From Polymorphobacter_B sp038225475 (GTDB lineage: Bacteria; Pseudomonadota; Alphaproteobacteria; Sphingomonadales; Sphingomonadaceae), in contig JBBRRA010000003.1 in the NCBI GenBank assembly GCA_038225475.1, positions 62,001 to 126,000 of the forward strand: a stretch of 64,000 nt of DNA. The letters run 5' to 3'. A model generated the notes under the pieces. That model made no database searches, was not told where the DNA came from, and saw only the letters and a program-made list of their open reading frames with translations. Below are positions 54,244 through 62,803 of the stretch, piece after piece (position 1 is the first letter of the stretch; the number at the start of each line of letters is the position of its first letter). A program made the position numbers and the translations under genes.

Positions 54244-56207
54244 GCCAGTGCCAGCCGTCCCGCCGGCGCCGCTGCAGCGCGCGCCGCGCCGACGCGGAAA
54301 CGCCGGTCGCTGAGCGATGCACAGCCGCCGAGCGCCATCAGCAGCGCCCCCGCCCAGATCCAGCCGACGAGCGGGTGGTGGTACATGCGGACCACAATGC
54401 CCGCGCCACCCTTGTCGGCCTCGCCGATCGCCAGATAGACATTGCCCCACAGCCCCGCATCGATGCCGGCCTGCGTCGTCTGCGATCGGCTGACGGGATA
54501 GAAGCGGCGTTCGGAGGTCAGGTGGCGGCTGGTGTCACCGCGGCGAATGTCGAACGCGGCCTGCGTCGCAAGATAGTTCGGCCCGGTCACCTGCCGGACG
54601 GTTTCAAGCCGCACCGTGGCGCTGTCGAGCGCAACGGTCTGGCCGGGTGCCATGACGAGGATCTTCGATGTCTGCCACGCCGTCATCGCCGACACACCCG
54701 CAACCGTGACCCCAAGTCCGGCGTGCGCAAGGACAAGGCCATAGGTCGCCAGCGGCGTGGTGCGGACCGCGCGGGCGAAATCGGTACCGCGCCAGCGCCG
54801 CGCCAGTACCGCCACCGCGCCGGTCATCAGCCACGCTGCCAGCGCCATGCCGAGCGCGGCAAGGCTTTTGTCGACGCCGAACACCAGCATTGCAACGCCG
54901 AGCGCCACGACTGCGCACAGCAGCGGGATCCGCAGCCGCGCGCCGACGCCGCGCAGGCTGTCGCGCTTCCATGTCAGCATCGGGCCGAAGGCAACGAGTG
55001 TCAGCAATACCGCGACGATCGGCGTGAAGGTCAGGTTGTAATAGGGCGCGCCGACCGAAATCTTGTCGCCGTGCAGCGAATCGATGATCACCGGATAAAA
55101 GGTGCCGAGGAACACGACCGCGGTCGCCGCCATCAGGAACAGGTTGTTGAGCGTCAGTCCGGCCTCGCGGCTGACGCTCGAAAATAGCGCGCCCGACTTC
55201 ATTGCGGGCGCACGCCACGCGAACAGCGCGAGCGACAGCCCGGTCGCGCCGACGATGATGGCAAGGATGAACACCCCGCGCTTGGGGTCGACTGCAAAGG
55301 CATGCACCGACGTCAGGATGCCCGAGCGCACGAGGAACGTCCCGATCAGCGACAGCGAGAACGTCAGGATGCCGAGCAGCAGCGTCCAGCTGACCAGCGC
55401 GCCGCGGCGTTCGACGACCAGCGCCGAATGCAGCAGGGCAGTGCCCATCAGCCACGGCATCAGCGACGCGTTTTCAACCGGGTCCCAGAACCACCAGCCG
55501 CCCCAGCCGAGCGTGTAATAGGCCCAGAACGACCCCAGCGCGATGCCGCAGGTCAGGCAGATCCACGCCGCCAGCACCCACGGCCGGACCCAGCGCGCCC
55601 ACGCCGCATCGACGCGCCCCTCGATCAGCGCGGCAACGGCAAACGCGAACGCCACCGAGAAGCCGACATAGCCGAGGTAGAGCAGCGGCGGATGAATGAC
55701 GAGGCCAGGGTCCTGCAACAGCGGATTGAGTTCGGCACCGTTGACGGGCGCGGGATCGAGCCGCGCAAACGGGTTCGAGGTGAACAGCAGGAACGCGAGG
55801 AACGCCGCGCCGATCATGCCCTGCACGCCGAGCACGCGCGCCTGCAGGCTAACGCGCAGATTGTCGCCGAACAGGGCAATCGCGCCGCCGAACACCGCAA
55901 GGATCAGCACCCACAGCAGCATCGATCCCTCGTGGTTCCCCCAGGTGCCCGCAAGGCGATAGATCAGCGGCTGGCTGGTGTGCGTGTTCGATGCGACCGC
56001 AGCGATGCTGAAGTCGCAGCGCACGAAGGCAAACGCCAGCGCCGCGAACGCCGCGATGACGAACAGCGCCTGCAATATCGCCGCTGCTCGCCCGAACGCC
56101 ATCAAGGCGGCATCGCCGCGCGCTGCGCCGATCATCGGCACCGACGATTGCAGCAGCGCCAGCACCAGCGCGAGAATAAGCGCAAAATGCCCGATTTCGG
56201 CGGTCAT
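54240..56207 (-). CDS. ccmF: Cytochrome c haem lyase subunit CcmF
   Basis: CcmF is the integral membrane core of the haem lyase that attaches haem to apocytochrome c. The 655-residue protein has about 14 membrane segments and the tryptophan-rich haem-binding WWD motif WGGWWFWDPVENASLMPW. Histidines in periplasmic loops near GNHEGSMLLWV and HPPLLYLGYVG are the expected haem ligands. ATG 56207 is chosen since MTAEIGHFALILAL is the family N-terminus. ccmE and ccmC are not upstream here; a divergent GST gene is. Confidence 0.96.
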   Translation of the reverse strand: MTAEIGHFALILALVLALLQSSVPMIGAARGDAALMAFGRAAAILQALFVIAAFAALAFAFVRCDFSIAAVASNTHTSQPLIYRLAGTWGNHEGSMLLWVLILAVFGGAIALFGDNLRVSLQARVLGVQGMIGAAFLAFLLFTSNPFARLDPAPVNGAELNPLLQDPGLVIHPPLLYLGYVGFSVAFAFAVAALIEGRVDAAWARWVRPWVLAAWICLTCGIALGSFWAYYTLGWGGWWFWDPVENASLMPWLMGTALLHSALVVERRGALVSWTLLLGILTFSLSLIGTFLVRSGILTSVHAFAVDPKRGVFILAIIVGATGLSLALFAWRAPAMKSGALFSSVSREAGLTLNNLFLMAATAVVFLGTFYPVIIDSLHGDKISVGAPYYNLTFTPIVAVLLTLVAFGPMLTWKRDSLRGVGARLRIPLLCAVVALGVAMLVFGVDKSLAALGMALAAWLMTGAVAVLARRWRGTDFARAVRTTPLATYGLVLAHAGLGVTVAGVSAMTAWQTSKILVMAPGQTVALDSATVRLETVRQVTGPNYLATQAAFDIRRGDTSRHLTSERRFYPVSRSQTTQAGIDAGLWGNVYLAIGEADKGGAGIVVRMYHHPLVGWIWAGALLMALGGCASLSDRRFRVGAARAAAAPAGRLALA

Positions 56208-56317
56208 CGAATGCAAACCTTCCAACTCAAGAGTGCACATACTAGCCGTCTGGGCGCGAGATGGTAGAGAGGTTGCACGGTCGCAGGTGGCGCGACCGGC
56301 GCGAAAAGGTGCCCGCG

Positions 56318-56950
56318 ATGATCGACCTCTATTATTGGCCAACGCCGAATGGTCATAAGATCACGCTGATGCTCGAGGAGGCGGCGCTGCCGTATAGCGT
56401 GCACCGCGTTGATATTTCAAAGGGCGAGCAGCACGCGCCGGCGTTCCTGAAAATCAGCCCGAACAACCGCATGCCCGCGATCGTCGATCACGATCCGGCC
56501 GATGGCGAAGGCCCGCTGAGCGTGTTCGAATCGGGCGCGATCCTGCTGTACCTTGCAAAAAAGGCGAAACGCTTTGCCGGCGATACCTTGCGCGAGCGCG
56601 TCGCGATCAAGGAATGGCTGTTCTGGAGTATCGGCGGCCTTGGCCCGATGCTCGGGCAGGCGGCGCATTTCGTGCGCTTTGCCCCCGAGCCGGTGCCCTA
56701 TGCGATCAAGCGCTATACCGAGGAGGCGCACCGGCTGCTCGGTGTGATGGACCGGCGGCTGGCCGTGAGCCCCTTTCTCGGCGGACCGAATTACAGCGTC
56801 GCCGACATGGCGAGCTATCCGTGGGCGGTCGGCGCCGCGTCGATGGGCTTGCTCGATGGCTATCCGCATGCCGCAAAATGGGTCGAGACGATCCAGCACC
56901 GCCCGGCGACGATTGCCGCATATGCCAACGCTACGCCGCCTGCCGCCTAG
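56318..56950 (+). CDS. Glutathione S-transferase family protein
   Basis: The 210-residue protein is a GST with an N-terminal thioredoxin-like domain (IDLYYWPTPNGHKITLMLEE, ISPNNRMPAIVDHDP, ESGAILLYLAKK) and a C-terminal helical domain (GGPNYSVADMASYPWAV). The N-terminal pattern NGHK and SPNNRMPAI resemble YghU/YfcG/Ure2p-type enzymes, which reduce disulfides with glutathione. It is transcribed divergently from ccmF with about 110 bases between. Confidence 0.9.
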   Translation: MIDLYYWPTPNGHKITLMLEEAALPYSVHRVDISKGEQHAPAFLKISPNNRMPAIVDHDPADGEGPLSVFESGAILLYLAKKAKRFAGDTLRERVAIKEWLFWSIGGLGPMLGQAAHFVRFAPEPVPYAIKRYTEEAHRLLGVMDRRLAVSPFLGGPNYSVADMASYPWAVGAASMGLLDGYPHAAKWVETIQHRPATIAAYANATPPAA

Positions 56951-56975
56951 GCGCGCAAACCTGAAAGATCGATCG

Positions 56976-57407
56976 ATGCGCAATGATCCCTACCGGCTGA
57001 CGCCGGGCTTTTACCCGTGGCGGCTGACCATCGACACGCGCTTTGGCGACATGGATCCCAACCGGCATCTCAACAATGTCGCGATCACGCAATTGTACGA
57101 GGAGGCGCGCGTGCGCTTCAACCTGATGCTGCGCGGGTCCGGCGCGGAATATGGGCGGCCGTCGTTCCTCGTCGCGCATGTCGCGGTCGATTACCTTGCG
57201 GAGGGGCAGTATCCGGGCGCGGTCGAAATCGGCTTTGGCGTGCTGTCGTTCGGCAACAGCAGCTACCGCGCCGGCATGGGGCTGTTCCAGGGCGCGCACT
57301 GCATCGGGCTGTGCGATACGGTGATGGTGCATCGCGGCGAAGGCGGCCCGACAGTAATTCCCGATGCGCTGCGCGCCGCGCTTGGCGAATGGGCAGTGCG
57401 CAGGTAG
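56976..57407 (+). CDS. Acyl-CoA thioesterase (4HBT-type hot-dog)
   Basis: The 143-residue protein is a single hot-dog thioesterase: TRFGDMDPNRHLNNVAITQLYEEAR holds the catalytic aspartate of the 4-hydroxybenzoyl-CoA thioesterase group, followed by AHVAVDYLAEGQYPG. It would hydrolyse small or aromatic acyl-CoA. It is 25 bases after the GST and 35 bases before the cyclophilin, so a common transcript is likely. Confidence 0.87.
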   Translation: MRNDPYRLTPGFYPWRLTIDTRFGDMDPNRHLNNVAITQLYEEARVRFNLMLRGSGAEYGRPSFLVAHVAVDYLAEGQYPGAVEIGFGVLSFGNSSYRAGMGLFQGAHCIGLCDTVMVHRGEGGPTVIPDALRAALGEWAVRR

Positions 57408-57442
57408 GAAGCGCGCGTTCCCCTTTTTTGACGGAGAGTATC

Positions 57443-57898
57443 ATGGCCGACGCGCCGAGCACGCTGACCTTTACGCTGGAGGGCGGCGACGTCACGATCA
57501 AGCTGCGCCCCGACCTGGCGCCGGGCCATGTCGCACGCATCGCCGAACTGGCGAACGACGGTTTTTACGACGGCGTGGTCTTCCACCGTGTCATTCCAGG
57601 GTTCATGGCGCAGGGCGGCGATCCGACCGGGACCGGCTCGGGCGGCTCCAAAAAGCCCGATTTGAAGGCCGAGTTCTCAAAGGAAAAGCATGTGCGTGGC
57701 ACCTGCTCGATGGCGCGCACCTCGGCGCCGAATTCGGCGAACAGCCAGTTTTTCATCTGCTTCGCGCCGTCGAGCTTCCTCGATGGGCAGTATACCGTGT
57801 GGGGCGAGGTGACCGGCGGCATGGACCTGATCGACGCGCTGCCCAAGGGCGAGCCGCCGCGCGCGCCCGGCAAGATCCTGAAGGCGCACGCGGCGTAA
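57443..57898 (+). CDS. Peptidyl-prolyl cis-trans isomerase (cyclophilin)
   Basis: The 151-residue protein is a cytoplasmic cyclophilin that speeds proline isomerisation in folding. It has the family core FYDGVVFHRVIPGFMAQGGDP, with catalytic arginine after FH, then SANSQFFICFA and WGEVTGGMDLIDAL. No signal peptide, so it acts in the cytoplasm. GGAG lies upstream of the ATG. Confidence 0.95.
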   Translation: MADAPSTLTFTLEGGDVTIKLRPDLAPGHVARIAELANDGFYDGVVFHRVIPGFMAQGGDPTGTGSGGSKKPDLKAEFSKEKHVRGTCSMARTSAPNSANSQFFICFAPSSFLDGQYTVWGEVTGGMDLIDALPKGEPPRAPGKILKAHAA

Positions 57899-57916
57899 TC
57901 CTGATCGGGCCGATGC

Positions 57917-58999
57917 CTAGCCGGCATCCTTGACGATGACGTCCACCCGCCGGGCCTGCGCCTGGCCGGTGGTCGCATCGGTCGTGTCGTCGGGCTTGAC
58001 GAGGTCGATCGACGCTGCCGCGACGCCGACGGTTGCCAGCGCCGCCGCGACAGCCTTGGCGCGGTTTTTCGACAACGTCGCGTTGAACGCCGCGTTGCCG
58101 CGCGGGTCGTTGAACCCCGATACCGCGAGCCGCGCGCCCGGATGGCTGTCGACCCATGTTTTTACCGGTGCCGCAGCCGCCGCGAAATCGGGCGAAATAT
58201 CGGTTTTGGCGGTATCGAAATACACCGACAGCGACGGCTTGCCCGCCACCAGTTGCGCCACCACTCCCGAACCGGTCGGCGTCGCCGGCGCGGCTGCGGC
58301 GACAATCGCTGGGGCAGCCGCGACGGGGGCGGTCGTCTGCACCGCGCCCGCACCGACCGTTATCGGCGGCGCAATCGTCGTCAGCGTATCGCGGTCTGCC
58401 CGCCCGCCCGCCAGCGAGCCGACGATCGCGCCGATCAGCAGGATGGCGCCGACCATCCCGCAACCGATGGCAGCGGTCGGGAGCGTTGGATCGGACCGGA
58501 TTTCGGCGTTGGGCGGCGCGGCGACCGCCGCCATCGCGGGCGGCGCGGCAGCAGCAAAAACCGGCATCGGCGCGGTCGCGGCGGCCGCAGCAACGGCACC
58601 AAGCGCCGCTGCAGGCAGTGCCGCTGTCGCCGCCGCCACGGGAGCAGGCGCGGCCTTGGCCGCCGCTGCCGTGACCGTGGCACCAAACAGCCCGAGTTTA
58701 CCGAATGCCTCGGCGAGCAGATAATAGACGGTGACGCGGTTCTTGGTGTGATCGGCGCGCATGCGCTCGCCGACGCGGTGGATCGCGGCGTCGAGTTCGG
58801 CGTCGGTCGCGGTCAGCCCGAGTTTGCGGCGGCAAAAGCTTTCGCGCACCGTCGTCAGTTCGGAGGGGTCGGTGAACGACACCAGCGACGCATCGCGACT
58901 GCGCAGAGCGATGCCGCAGTGCCGGACAATCCCGGCAATGGCGACGTCCTGTGCGTCAACGACATATTTCCTGACGTCGATTGCCCAATCTTCGGCCAC
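57917..58999 (-). CDS. DUF2853 - membrane helix - OmpA-like fusion protein
   Basis: The 360-residue protein begins at GTG 58999 with a DUF2853 domain (1-105; EDWAIDVRKYV, IVRHCGIALRSRDASLVSF, KNRVTVYYLLAEAFGKL). A long Ala/Pro-rich linker (106-170) leads to a single membrane helix (about 172-196, AIGCGMVGAILLIGAIVGS). Another linker and an OmpA-like domain (about 250-360; VYFDTAKTDIS, SGFNDPRGN, LSKNRAKAVAAAL) follow. DUF2853 is usually a separate small cytoplasmic protein. The topology puts DUF2853 in the cytoplasm and the OmpA domain, normally peptidoglycan-binding, in the periplasm. Confidence 0.82.
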   Translation of the reverse strand: MAEDWAIDVRKYVVDAQDVAIAGIVRHCGIALRSRDASLVSFTDPSELTTVRESFCRRKLGLTATDAELDAAIHRVGERMRADHTKNRVTVYYLLAEAFGKLGLFGATVTAAAAKAAPAPVAAATAALPAAALGAVAAAAATAPMPVFAAAAPPAMAAVAAPPNAEIRSDPTLPTAAIGCGMVGAILLIGAIVGSLAGGRADRDTLTTIAPPITVGAGAVQTTAPVAAAPAIVAAAAPATPTGSGVVAQLVAGKPSLSVYFDTAKTDISPDFAAAAAPVKTWVDSHPGARLAVSGFNDPRGNAAFNATLSKNRAKAVAAALATVGVAAASIDLVKPDDTTDATTGQAQARRVDVIVKDAG

Positions 59000-59138
59000 G
59001 ATCCACCCCCTTCGTCCAGCAGCGACGGCGGCACAGTAGCGAGTCGCCTGATCGTGCTCGACAAACGTTAACCGTCACGGTCGCCGGGGTAAATACCGCC
59101 CTTGCGGTGCCGCCGGCAGCCGTGCAAACGGCGGAGGG

Positions 59139-59507
59139 TCAGGGCGCGGTGCGCGCGGCGACCCACGACAGCAGGAATTTCCGCCCTTCGGACCAGCTCA
59201 GCCCCTCGATATGATCGCCGACGCGGCACCCCGAATGCTGATAGGGCGCGCGGCCGTCGCTGGTGCGGATCGCAAAGCAGGCGCGGCCGTTCGATGCCGA
59301 AGCGTGGCCGTCCTCGATTGTGCTGTTATAGAATTCGCCGGTCACATGGCCGTCGGCGCCGACGTTCAGGATCATCGGCTTGGTGTACGGCGTATCGACA
59401 GCGCGGTTGACGCGCAGGTCGAGCGTCCAGCTGCCGGCAACGTCTGCCGCCTTTACCGGGGCTGGTGCAGCGGCGACGGCTGCGGCAGCGATAATCAACA
59501 GAATCAT
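59139..59507 (-). CDS. Secreted protein of unknown function
   Basis: The 122-residue product has a signal peptide (MILLIIAAAAVAAAPAPVKA) and a beta-rich mature part starting ADVAGSWTLDL, then VGADGHVTGEFYNSTIEDG, two cysteines (RACFAIR, HSGCRVG) spaced for a disulfide. I recall similar small periplasmic proteins but no name or function. It stands alone between the OmpA fusion and the helicase gene on the same strand. Confidence 0.72.
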   Translation of the reverse strand: MILLIIAAAAVAAAPAPVKAADVAGSWTLDLRVNRAVDTPYTKPMILNVGADGHVTGEFYNSTIEDGHASASNGRACFAIRTSDGRAPYQHSGCRVGDHIEGLSWSEGRKFLLSWVAARTAP

Positions 59508-59561
59508 GAGACCCCCGGACAGACTGCAAAAACGCAGGCTATCCGGGGTATCGCCATTCGC

Positions 59562-60878
59562 CTAGCGGCCGCGCGACCGCAGCGGGTTGACCACGGCGCG
59601 CGGGTCGCGCGCCGGGCGTCCGCCGCCGCCACCGGGGCGGCCCGGACGGCCGGTCGGGCGACGCCCGGCCATGCTCCGCGAATCCTCGAACCGCTCGACC
59701 GGCGGTGCGGCCTTTTCGACGGCGGCGGTCTTGGCGACCTGGCTGCGGAATTCCGCCGGCAGCGGCAGCATGTCGATCTTGATGCGCGTCAACCGCTCGA
59801 TGTCGCGCAGGAACGGCCGCTCGTCATCGGCACAAAATGCGATCGCCTGACCAGCGGCACCGGCGCGCGCCGTCCGCCCGATGCGGTGGACATAGCTTTC
59901 GGGGACGTTCGGCAGTTCATAGTTGATGACATGGCTGACGCCGTCGACGTCGATGCCGCGCGCGGCGATATCGGTGGCGATCAGCACCTTGACCTTGCCG
60001 CGCTTGAACTCCTCGAGCGCCTTTTCGCGCTGGCCCTGGCTCTTGTTGCCGTGGATCGCGGCGGCGAGGATTCCGGCATTGCCAAGCTGGCGGACGACGC
60101 GGTCGGCGCCGTGCTTGGTCCGCGTGAACACCAGGCTGCGCTCGACGCCGTCTCCGCGCAGCACGCATTGCAGCAGCGCGGGCTTTTCGGCCTGGCTGAC
60201 GAAGGTCACCCATTGCTCGACACGCTCGGCAGTCGTGGCGGCGGGCTTGACCGACACCTTGACCGGATCGGTCAGGAAGCGCGCGGCGAGGTCTTCGATC
60301 GCCTTGGGCATCGTCGCCGAGAAGAACAGCGTCTGGCGCGCCTTGGGCAACAGCTGGACGATGCGGCGCAGCGCGTGGATGAAGCCCAGATCGAGCATCT
60401 GGTCGGCCTCATCGAGGATCAGCACTTCGACCTTGCGGAGGTCGATCGCGCCGCGGTCGATCAGGTCGATCAACCGCCCCGGCGTGGCGACCATCACATC
60501 GACGCCGTGCGCGACCGCGCGCTCCTGCCGGTTGATCGGCACGCCGCCGAACACCGTGGTGACGCTCAGGCGCATGAACTTGCCATATTGGCTGAACGAT
60601 TCGGCGATCTGGCTGGCGAGTTCGCGCGTCGGCGACAGCACGAGGCAGCGAACCGAACCGCGGGTCAACGCTTTCGGCGCGGCGGCCAGCCGGTGCAACG
60701 TCGGCAGCGCGAACGCCGCGGTCTTGCCGGTGCCGGTCTGCGCGATGCCGCACAGATCGCGACCCTGCAACACGATCGGGATCGCCTGCACCTGGATCGG
60801 GGTGGGAGTGGTATAGCCCTTTGCGGTCAATGCGCGGGCGATCGGTTCGGCAAGGCCGAAGTCGGAAAATTGAGTCAT
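59562..60878 (-). CDS. DEAD-box RNA helicase, RhlE type
   Basis: The 438-residue protein unwinds RNA, often in ribosome maturation or RNA decay. Motifs: Q motif with F-aromatic near 3-27, I AQTGTGKT (46-53), Ia PTRELA, DEAD (156-159), SAT (187-189) and VI HRIGRTAR (331-338). The C-terminus is a basic Arg/Gly/Pro tail (RRPTGRPGRPGGGGGRPARD), a likely RNA-binding extension. Overall form is nearest RhlE. It has a long leader of about 190 bases from a probable promoter at 61077-61105. Confidence 0.93.
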   Translation of the reverse strand: MTQFSDFGLAEPIARALTAKGYTTPTPIQVQAIPIVLQGRDLCGIAQTGTGKTAAFALPTLHRLAAAPKALTRGSVRCLVLSPTRELASQIAESFSQYGKFMRLSVTTVFGGVPINRQERAVAHGVDVMVATPGRLIDLIDRGAIDLRKVEVLILDEADQMLDLGFIHALRRIVQLLPKARQTLFFSATMPKAIEDLAARFLTDPVKVSVKPAATTAERVEQWVTFVSQAEKPALLQCVLRGDGVERSLVFTRTKHGADRVVRQLGNAGILAAAIHGNKSQGQREKALEEFKRGKVKVLIATDIAARGIDVDGVSHVINYELPNVPESYVHRIGRTARAGAAGQAIAFCADDERPFLRDIERLTRIKIDMLPLPAEFRSQVAKTAAVEKAAPPVERFEDSRSMAGRRPTGRPGRPGGGGGRPARDPRAVVNPLRSRGR

Positions 60879-61076
60879 TAATAGTCTTTCAAACGTGCGG
60901 GGAGCACGCGAGGTCGATGGTCATCGGGAATCGACGGACCAGCCCACGGGCTCGTTCGACGACCCGCGTGATCGGGGTTGCCTGGTTGGCTTTGCGCCTT
61001 ATGGACGGAGCTGAGCCGGAAATCCGGCCATCACGCACCCTGTCCGGGCTGCTCTTGCGAGCGCTGACGCCGGTCG
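60879..61076 (-). promoter_or_regulatory. Long leader of the RhlE-type helicase gene
   Basis: This stretch precedes the helicase ATG and contains no ORF I can support. If transcription begins at the promoter at 61077-61105, it forms a 5' leader of nearly 200 bases, with a short inverted repeat GTCGAT/ATCGAC inside. Cold-inducible helicase genes of other bacteria also have long leaders; regulation here is unproven. Confidence 0.4.
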
Positions 61077-61105
61077 CATATGTTACGCAGGTGCAGCAAA
61101 GTCAA
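61077..61105 (-). promoter_or_regulatory. Candidate promoter of the helicase gene
   Basis: On the minus strand TTGACT (complement of 61100-61105) is followed after 17 bases by CATATG (complement of 61077-61082), a sigma70-like pair pointing to the helicase gene. Confidence 0.5.
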
Positions 61106-61176
61106 GCGAAACCCCCGCCTTAACCGCTTGATGGCTTGTTTCGGGCGCTTCATCGCACTAGACCCGGTGGCGAACC

Positions 61177-61602
61177 ATGTTGACCCAACGCTCCCGTTAC
61201 GCCCTGCGCGCGCTGATCTTTCTGGCACAAACCGGCAGTGTCGCGCCGGTGCCGATCAGTGCCATTGCGGCCGATCAGAAATTGCCGCGCAAGTTCCTCG
61301 AGATCATCCTCGTCGACCTCAAGAACGGCGGACTCGTCGAAAGCTATCGCGGCAAGCTGGGTGGCTACCGCCTCGCGCGCGCGCCGCAAAAGATCAGTTT
61401 TGGCGAGATCATCCGGCTGATCGAGGGGCCGCTGGCACTGGTGCCATGCGTCAGCGTCACGGCGTACAAGCGCTGCGCCGATTGTTTCGAGGAATCGACC
61501 TGCGTCATCCGCCGCGCGATGCTGCTGGTCCGCGACGGCACGGCAGCGATCCTCGATTCGACCACGCTCGCCGATGTGATCGCCCGGCGCGAAGCCGCCT
61601 GA
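61177..61602 (+). CDS. Rrf2 family transcriptional regulator
   Basis: The 141-residue protein has the Rrf2 winged helix: LTQRSRYALRALIFLAQ at the N-terminus, then the recognition region LPRKFLEIILVDLKNGGLVES and GGYRLARAP. Four cysteines, C91, C100, C103 and C109, lie in the region where IscR binds its cluster with three, so an Fe-S or thiol sensor is plausible. It precedes sulfate uptake genes by 150 bases on the same strand and is a natural candidate for their regulator; this is inference from position. Confidence 0.9.
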   Translation: MLTQRSRYALRALIFLAQTGSVAPVPISAIAADQKLPRKFLEIILVDLKNGGLVESYRGKLGGYRLARAPQKISFGEIIRLIEGPLALVPCVSVTAYKRCADCFEESTCVIRRAMLLVRDGTAAILDSTTLADVIARREAA

Positions 61603-61674
61603 CCTCTCGGACCGAAACGCGGCTCGCGGCGTTCGATCCGGGCACCCTCGGCGTAGCGCAGCTTTAGCACGGCG

Positions 61675-61680
61675 TATAAT
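61675..61680 (+). promoter_or_regulatory. Candidate -10 box for the sulfate transport operon
   Basis: A perfect TATAAT lies 73 bases before the substrate-binding protein start. No good -35 hexamer is found at 16-18 bases upstream, which would suit a promoter that needs an activator such as the adjacent Rrf2 protein or CysB-like factor. Confidence 0.4.
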
Positions 61681-61752
61681 TGGTCTATTGCCCATCACGA
61701 CAGTAGGAATAGCGTCATTGGCCGGGGGACAGCAGGTTCAGGAGGCTTCGCC

Positions 61753-62757
61753 ATGCGCCGATTATTGCTTGCCACACTCGTTGCCATGGTCCTGCCGGTG
61801 GTGGCCGCCGCGGCGGCCCCGGTCACGCTGCTCAATGTCAGCTATGATCCGACGCGCGAACTGTACAAGGATGTGAATGCCGGGTTCGCGGCGCAGTGGA
61901 AGGGCAAAACCGGCGACGACGTCACGATCAACCAGTCGCATGGCGGGTCGGGCAAACAGGCGCGGTCGGTGATCGACGGGCTCGAAGCCGATGTGGTGAC
62001 GCTTGCGCTCGCCTATGACATCGACGAGATCGCCGCCCGTGGCCAGTTGCTGCCGACGGGCTGGCAGGCGCGGTTGCCGAACAATTCGACGCCCTATTAT
62101 TCGACGATCGTGTTTCTGGTGCGCAAGGGCAACCCCAAGCACGTTCGCGACTGGGACGACCTCGTCAAACCCGGCGTCACGGTCATCACACCCAACCCCA
62201 AGACCAGCGGCGGGGCGCGCTGGAATTATCTCGCGGCGTGGGGCTTTGCCGAGCGCAAATACGGCTCGCCCAAGGCGGCGCGCGACTATGTCGCCAAGCT
62301 GTACGGCAATGTCCCGGTGCTCGATTCGGGCGCGCGCGGGTCGACTACCACCTTTGTGCAGCGCGGGCAGGGCGACGTCCTGCTGGCGTGGGAGAACGAA
62401 GCGTTCCTTGCGACGCACGAGGCCGGCGGCGACCAGTTCGAGATCGTCGTGCCATCGGTGTCGGTGCTCGCCGAACCGCCGGTCGCGCTGATCGACAAGA
62501 ATGTCGACAAGCACGGCACGCGCAAAGTGGCGCAAGCCTATCTCGATTATCTCTACACGCCCGCCGGCCAGGCATTGATTGCCAAGAATTATTACCGGCC
62601 GCGCGATCCGGCAGTCGCGGCGAAATATGCCGCAACCTTCCCCAAGCTGGCGCTGTTCACCATCGACAAGAACTTCGGCGGCTGGGCGCGGACGCAGGCG
62701 GCGCACTTCGCCGACGGCGCGATCTTCGACCAGATCTTCGCCGCAGCGAAGCACTAG
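61753..62757 (+). CDS. sbp: Sulfate ABC transporter substrate-binding protein
   Basis: The 334-residue periplasmic protein binds sulfate (or thiosulfate) for the CysTWA transporter. A signal peptide (MRRLLLATLVAMVLPVVAAA) precedes the family N-terminus LLNVSYDPTRELYKDVNAGF. NQSHGGSGKQARSVIDGLEADVVTLA and TPNPKTSGGARWNYLAAWG are binding-site signatures. AGGAGG lies eight bases before the ATG, the strongest ribosome site in the window. Sulfate versus thiosulfate preference cannot be decided. Confidence 0.95.
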   Translation: MRRLLLATLVAMVLPVVAAAAAPVTLLNVSYDPTRELYKDVNAGFAAQWKGKTGDDVTINQSHGGSGKQARSVIDGLEADVVTLALAYDIDEIAARGQLLPTGWQARLPNNSTPYYSTIVFLVRKGNPKHVRDWDDLVKPGVTVITPNPKTSGGARWNYLAAWGFAERKYGSPKAARDYVAKLYGNVPVLDSGARGSTTTFVQRGQGDVLLAWENEAFLATHEAGGDQFEIVVPSVSVLAEPPVALIDKNVDKHGTRKVAQAYLDYLYTPAGQALIAKNYYRPRDPAVAAKYAATFPKLALFTIDKNFGGWARTQAAHFADGAIFDQIFAAAKH

Positions 62758-62803
62758 CCTTGCACAGCCCGGTTACCTTCGGCGCTTGGCGAAAGCGGTT
62801 GTC

